Below, piece after piece: positions 16,787-19,860 of a DNA stretch of 19,860 nucleotides (its first letter is position 1; every line of letters starts with the position of its first letter). The position numbers and the translations under genes were made by a program. The stretch spans positions 1-19,860 of the forward strand of contig JASCIV010000449.1 in the NCBI GenBank assembly GCA_030374735.1, given 5' to 3'. The stretch comes from Gracilaria caudata. Lineage: Eukaryota > Rhodophyta > Florideophyceae > Gracilariales > Gracilariaceae. The notes under the pieces were generated by a model that had not been told where the DNA came from, did no database searches, and was given only the letters and a program-made list of their open reading frames with translations.

Positions 16787-16967
16787 CGAGCAATCCAATG
16801 ACATTGTTATCATAGTGCAGATTTGCATTGCATGCCGCAACGCCATTTGAAACGATTTCAAACCCGCGTTTTGAACCAGAAAGCGTGCGACGCCTGCCGC
16901 CCCGTGTGCACGCGCGACGCGACGCGCATCCGCGCCAGCAGCCAGTTCAAACCAACCCAAACGCGCC

Positions 16968-17951
16968 ATGGCCGCCATCGCGCCGCTCCCCGCGCCCACG
17001 CTCTCCGCCGCGCGCCCAAACAGCACCGTCAGCTGCGCGTACGCCGTGCTGCTCGCCATGCAAGGTCCGCGCCAGCTGCTCACGCGCGACAAGCGCGCCA
17101 CGCTACAAGCGCAGCTTCTGCTCACCGACAGTGAGCACAGCGCGCGCGACGCGGAGCTGACCATCTGGGGCGCACAGTCGCTGTTCTGCGCCACGCTACG
17201 CGTCGGACACATTGTACAGTTACGTCACATCCGCGTGCTGCACGACGGCAGCTTGCGCTTCGTCGCGCACAGCAGCGTGCGTCGCGTGTTCGACGCGGAG
17301 CGTCGCGAGGGGCTGCACGCGTTGCAACGGGTGCGTCGCGCTCGTCTGGGCGCGTGCGCGCGCATTCGCGTGCACTCCGGCGAGCGCGCCGCCGCCGCGC
17401 TGGTGTGGCAACACGCACCGCCGCCGCCGCCGCCGTCGCCGCCGCCGCCGAGCCAGCCGCACATGGTACAGGTGCGCATCCACTGGCTACGCGCGCGCGC
17501 GCGGCGCGACGCGCTACGTCACAACAACAACCAAGAGCACGCGCTGCAACACGCGCAGCACGCGCTGGGCGAGGCGATGCGCGACGCGATTCGCACGCGC
17601 TGCGCGCCCACGCACTCCGCGCGGCCGTGCGACTGGCGCGCGCCCTCTCAGCGCTGCGCGTGCGCGCGCGAGCAGCCGCAGCAGTGGCGACACGGCGCGC
17701 TGTACATCGGCGCGAGCGATGCAGCGCACGCGCAGCGCGACGAGCGCACGTGGCGCTTGCGCGCGGACGCGGTGCGCCTGTTGGTGGGGTGCGACGCGCG
17801 CGTGGGGTGGCAAGTGAAAACGGCGCGTGAGTGGATGGCCACGATGGCCATGTCGTTGGTGGGCGCGAGCGCAACGTTGGTGGTGGTGGTGGCGTCGGAT
17901 GATGATGATCACTCCGCGATCGCGGAGGTGCAGATGGTGCTGGTGACGTGA
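16968..17951 (+). CDS. OB-fold-like protein with proline tract and Cys cluster
   Basis: The 327-aa protein has three parts. Residues about 25-110 read like an OB-fold nucleic-acid-binding domain of the RPA/MEIOB/shieldin type: LLLTDSEH, then AELTIWG, then VGHIVQLRHIRV and a final strand with SLRFVA. A polyproline linker (about 150-164, encoded by a CCG repeat) follows. The C-terminal part (about 166-327) has four cysteines (212, 221, 230 and 232) that could bind zinc, then hydrophobic strands and an acidic DDDD stretch. The order OB domain, linker, Cys cluster within a second domain resembles RPA large-subunit or SHLD2-like proteins, but I cannot assign it. DNA-end protection, recombination or replication would be possible settings. 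The coding sequence is extremely GC-rich; competing open frames on both strands reflect this composition. Chosen because of the OB pattern and ATG start. Confidence 0.6.
   Translation: MAAIAPLPAPTLSAARPNSTVSCAYAVLLAMQGPRQLLTRDKRATLQAQLLLTDSEHSARDAELTIWGAQSLFCATLRVGHIVQLRHIRVLHDGSLRFVAHSSVRRVFDAERREGLHALQRVRRARLGACARIRVHSGERAAAALVWQHAPPPPPPSPPPPSQPHMVQVRIHWLRARARRDALRHNNNQEHALQHAQHALGEAMRDAIRTRCAPTHSARPCDWRAPSQRCACAREQPQQWRHGALYIGASDAAHAQRDERTWRLRADAVRLLVGCDARVGWQVKTAREWMATMAMSLVGASATLVVVVASDDDDHSAIAEVQMVLVT
17418..17450 (+). repeat. CCG triplet repeat encoding polyproline
   Basis: Eleven tandem CCG triplets, with one changed to TCG, encode the proline linker of the OB-fold-like protein. Such repeats vary in length by slippage. 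Confidence 0.85.
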
Positions 17952-18248
17952 TGAGCTGCGCATTTTTTTTCTGCGGCGTGTGCGCGATTGGCGCGCGCGC
18001 GGCGGCGGCGGTTTCTGGCTGCAATTGCATTGGCTGCGAGCCGGCGTTGATTTGCGGCGCGCCGCGAATCACAGCCGTTGGCGGCGTGTGCGAATGGTGC
18101 TGGCATTGTGCGTACAGCTCATGCGTTTGGTGACATCATTCCATCATCATCATCAAAACAAAAGCTGCGCCGTTGTGCGCACAACACTTTTGCGTGCCTC
18201 TTTGGAAGCGACCACCACGACGGACTGAAGAAGGCGCTTGGTTTCACA
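17952..18248. other. sigma-factor upstream region
   Basis: These 297 bases separate the OB-fold-like gene from the sigma-factor start. They include the 3' flank of the first and the promoter and 5' UTR of the second, with GCGC runs and several CATCAT/CAAAA stretches. I see no gene and no clear regulatory motif. Confidence 0.4.
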
Positions 18249-19196
18249 ATGTGGCGCGCGACAAACGGCGCGTTCTTGGCGCCGCCCACGTTGTGTCCGG
18301 CGCGCATCTCCGCGCGCGCGCCGCTTGTGTGCGCGCGGCGCGCGCGCCGCGAGCAATACCGACCGCACCGTGCGCAACGCGCGCGCGGCGCCGCACCGCG
18401 CGCGGCGGCGCACACGCTCAGCGACGCGGAGCTGCTCCATCAAATCCGCCCTCTGTATCAGCGACACAAAGCGCCATCCTCAGCGCAAACAGCGCCCATC
18501 GCGCCACACTCGTTTCAACGCGCAATTCGCGCGCGAAACGAACTGGTGGCCAGACACATGCGCATGGTGCACGCCGTGGCCACTCGCGTGAGCAAGTTAA
18601 GCGCGTGCGAACGCGCCGATCTGCTGCAAGAAGGCGCGCTCGCTCTCATTCGCGCCGCGGAACGCTTCGACGTGACGCGTATAGCTCACGTCAAGTTCTC
18701 CACGTACGCGTACCGCGCGGTGTGCACGGCGGTGTGGCGTGCCGTGGCGCCCGCCTCCGACATCATTCGAATCCCCGCGCGCGTGCGCAGCGCGCTGTTC
18801 GGCACGCACGGCGCGCACAGCGTGTCGGCGGAGAGGCGTCGACGCGCGTGGCAAATGCTGCGCGTGGCGCGACTGGACGCGCCGCTGGGCGCGCAGACGC
18901 GCGATGGCACGCTGGGAGAGCTGGTGGCGGCGACGCAACTGCCCCCGGAGCGCGTGGCGCTGCGCGCGTCGCTGAGAAATCAGATTCGAGAGGCGTGTTT
19001 CCGCAGCCTGCCGAAGCGATGGGCGCACGTTTTGATCGCCAGATACGGCTTGGTGGACGACGCGCCGAAGAGACTGCGCGAGGTGGCGCGTCTGTTCGAC
19101 ATCTCGGAGCCGAGGGTGACGCAGATTGTGCTGGCGGCGAGGGAGAGACTGCGCGTGAGGGAACCGCATCTGGCGTCGTTGCTGTCGGAGCTGTGA
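18249..19196 (+). CDS. plastid-type RNA polymerase sigma-70 factor, divergent region 2.3
   Basis: The 315-aa protein is a nuclear-encoded sigma factor expected to direct the plastid-encoded RNA polymerase to promoters. Residues 1 to about 55 are Arg/Ala-rich without acids, like a transit peptide (Phe at 9). Region 2 is clear: ARNELVARHMRMVHAVA (95-111), DLLQEGALALIRAAERFD (124-141) and FSTYAYRAV (150-158). Region 3 includes IIRIPARV and the LDAPLG segment, and region 4 (about 250-302) has VLIARYGL then the helix-turn-helix REVARLFDISEPRVTQIV. The usual WW pair and the Arg/Gln after it in region 2.3 are replaced by Arg-Ala-Val-Cys-Thr, so the -10 element may be read or melted differently. The frame extends 57 codons upstream from a non-family start; 18249 gives a leader of normal length. 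I cannot assign a SIG subgroup. Confidence 0.92.
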   Translation: MWRATNGAFLAPPTLCPARISARAPLVCARRARREQYRPHRAQRARGAAPRAAAHTLSDAELLHQIRPLYQRHKAPSSAQTAPIAPHSFQRAIRARNELVARHMRMVHAVATRVSKLSACERADLLQEGALALIRAAERFDVTRIAHVKFSTYAYRAVCTAVWRAVAPASDIIRIPARVRSALFGTHGAHSVSAERRRRAWQMLRVARLDAPLGAQTRDGTLGELVAATQLPPERVALRASLRNQIREACFRSLPKRWAHVLIARYGLVDDAPKRLREVARLFDISEPRVTQIVLAARERLRVREPHLASLLSEL

Positions 19197-19245
19197 GCAC
19201 TTTTCAGTCAGTCAGTGAATCACCGCTGTTTGTTGTACCGTAAAA

Positions 19246-19260
19246 CGCGCGCGCGCGCGC
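19246..19260. repeat. short CG dinucleotide run
   Basis: An uninterrupted alternating CG run of 15 bases lies between the sigma-factor gene and the last gene. Such runs can adopt Z-DNA, but here it may only reflect the GC-rich local composition. Confidence 0.7.
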
Positions 19261-19351
19261 CCTTCTTTTTTTAAAGCGAGCGCTGTGTTTGCGCTGCGCT
19301 GCGCTGCCGCCTTCCGTTACATCGCCGCTTTTCACGAGCGCCGGGTTCACC

Positions 19352-19813
19352 ATGATGCGCGCCCACGCGCGCGCGTTCGTCATCTCGCCGTCGCGCACGC
19401 CGTGTGCGGCGCACGCGCCTCGTCTCCAGCGCGAACGCGAACGCATGCGCGTGCGCGTCGCACCGCGCGTACGCGCGCGTCGCGCGCGCGCGTGTGTGCG
19501 CATGTGCAAGCAGCAAAACGCGCCGCAAAACGCGCCGCAAAACGCGCAGCAGCAACAAACGGAGCAAGAACGCGCAGCGAGCGCGCACGAGCGAGATCAT
19601 CGACAGCTGCGCGATGATGTGGTGGATGAGCGCGACGCGGCGGACGTGCCGGTGGAGCTGGCCGACGCGTTGCTGGAGAGCGCGCGCGTGCGGCCCAAGT
19701 TGGACGTGGACGTGGACGAGTATCTGTTGCTGTGGAGGCTGAGACGCATGCTGCATGACGACGACTTTCGACGTATCTTCGACTCCAAGCAGCGGCGCAT
19801 CGGTGAGCTGTGA
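19352..19813 (+). CDS. small protein with basic leader and conserved-looking C-terminus
   Basis: The 153-aa protein starts at the first of two ATGs. Residues 1-50 are Arg/Ala-rich with a Phe at 9, compatible with a plastid or mitochondrial leader. A low-complexity NAPQNAPQNAQQQQ stretch follows, encoded by a 12-bp repeat. The last 75 residues are acidic then helical, ending YLLLWRLRRMLHDDDFRRIFDSKQRRIGEL in segments that look like a well-conserved helical motif (residues about 124-153). I recognise no named family. The strand and spacing (155 bp) continue the run of plus-strand genes; a plastid role is inferred from the leader and the sigma-factor neighbour only. Confidence 0.6.
   Translation: MMRAHARAFVISPSRTPCAAHAPRLQRERERMRVRVAPRVRARRARACVRMCKQQNAPQNAPQNAQQQQTEQERAASAHERDHRQLRDDVVDERDAADVPVELADALLESARVRPKLDVDVDEYLLLWRLRRMLHDDDFRRIFDSKQRRIGEL
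19513..19548 (+). repeat. three tandem 12-bp units
   Basis: The 12-bp unit GCAAAACGCGCC occurs three times in tandem (third copy with a changed last base). It encodes the Asn-Ala-Pro-Gln repeat in the last gene and keeps its frame. Confidence 0.85.
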
Positions 19814-19860
19814 GCTGAGGGCGAGGGGAGGGGGACGGCGGTGAAGGGGTGGTGAAGAGG

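Noticed and set aside
17122..18072. A 316-codon minus-strand frame opposite the OB-fold-like gene.
   Set aside because: Almost only Ala, Arg, Pro and Ser, the product of GC-rich antisense sequence; no motif, while the plus frame shows an OB-like pattern.
18173..19243. A 356-codon plus-strand frame overlapping the sigma factor.
   Set aside because: It is the shifted frame of a GC-rich gene; the sigma motifs lie in the other frame.
1..19860. Search by eye for tRNA genes, rRNA, CRISPR repeats or transposase genes.
   Set aside because: No T-loop with matching acceptor stem, no spaced repeat series and no transposase or reverse-transcriptase motif was found.

Overview
This is nuclear DNA from a photosynthetic eukaryote with a primary plastid, most likely a unicellular red alga with few introns (Porphyridium-like); a glaucophyte is the main alternative. 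The evidence is a set of monocistronic genes on both strands with few short introns, a plant-type separate ATP-citrate lyase beta subunit, a sedoheptulose-1,7-bisphosphatase with a transit peptide, a ChaN-family protein with a chloroplast plus Tat-type leader, a nuclear-encoded plastid-type sigma factor, and the universal eukaryotic kinase RIO2. Several predicted leaders carry an early phenylalanine, as is common in red-algal and glaucophyte transit peptides. The genus is inferred and cannot be proven from the window. I see no rRNA, tRNA, CRISPR array or complete transposon.

Left part (1-12,000, moderate GC). Positions 1-1153 are non-coding except for a striking nested palindrome at 64-121. 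Then come a plastid-targeted shikimate-kinase-like P-loop protein (minus), a small three-exon gene that I reconstruct from splice signals (minus, 2168-2815), ATP-citrate lyase subunit B (plus), a ChaN-domain protein with a predicted thylakoid-lumen leader (plus), a large unrecognised helical protein with three SH3-ligand-like repeats (minus), and RIO2 (minus).

Right part (12,000-19,860, GC-rich with many CpG and GCGC stretches). All genes are on the plus strand: a gamma-glutamylcyclotransferase-like enzyme sharing a short divergent promoter region with RIO2, SBPase with one 85-nt intron, an unrecognised two-exon gene whose 66-nt intron carries the only stop in a long open frame, a secreted Cys-rich coiled-coil protein, an OB-fold-like protein with a proline tract and a Cys cluster, a divergent sigma-70 factor, and a short unrecognised protein with a distinctive C-terminus.

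Nothing is organised as an operon. Common themes are plastid function (SBPase, sigma factor, ChaN protein, SK-like protein) and central carbon metabolism (cytosolic acetyl-CoA supply by ACLB, the Calvin cycle by SBPase). The most unusual items are the sigma factor lacking the canonical region-2.3 tryptophan pair, the Tat-type ChaN protein, the shikimate-kinase relative lacking substrate motifs, the two reconstructed spliced genes, and the 34-bp head-to-head spacing at the ACLB locus.
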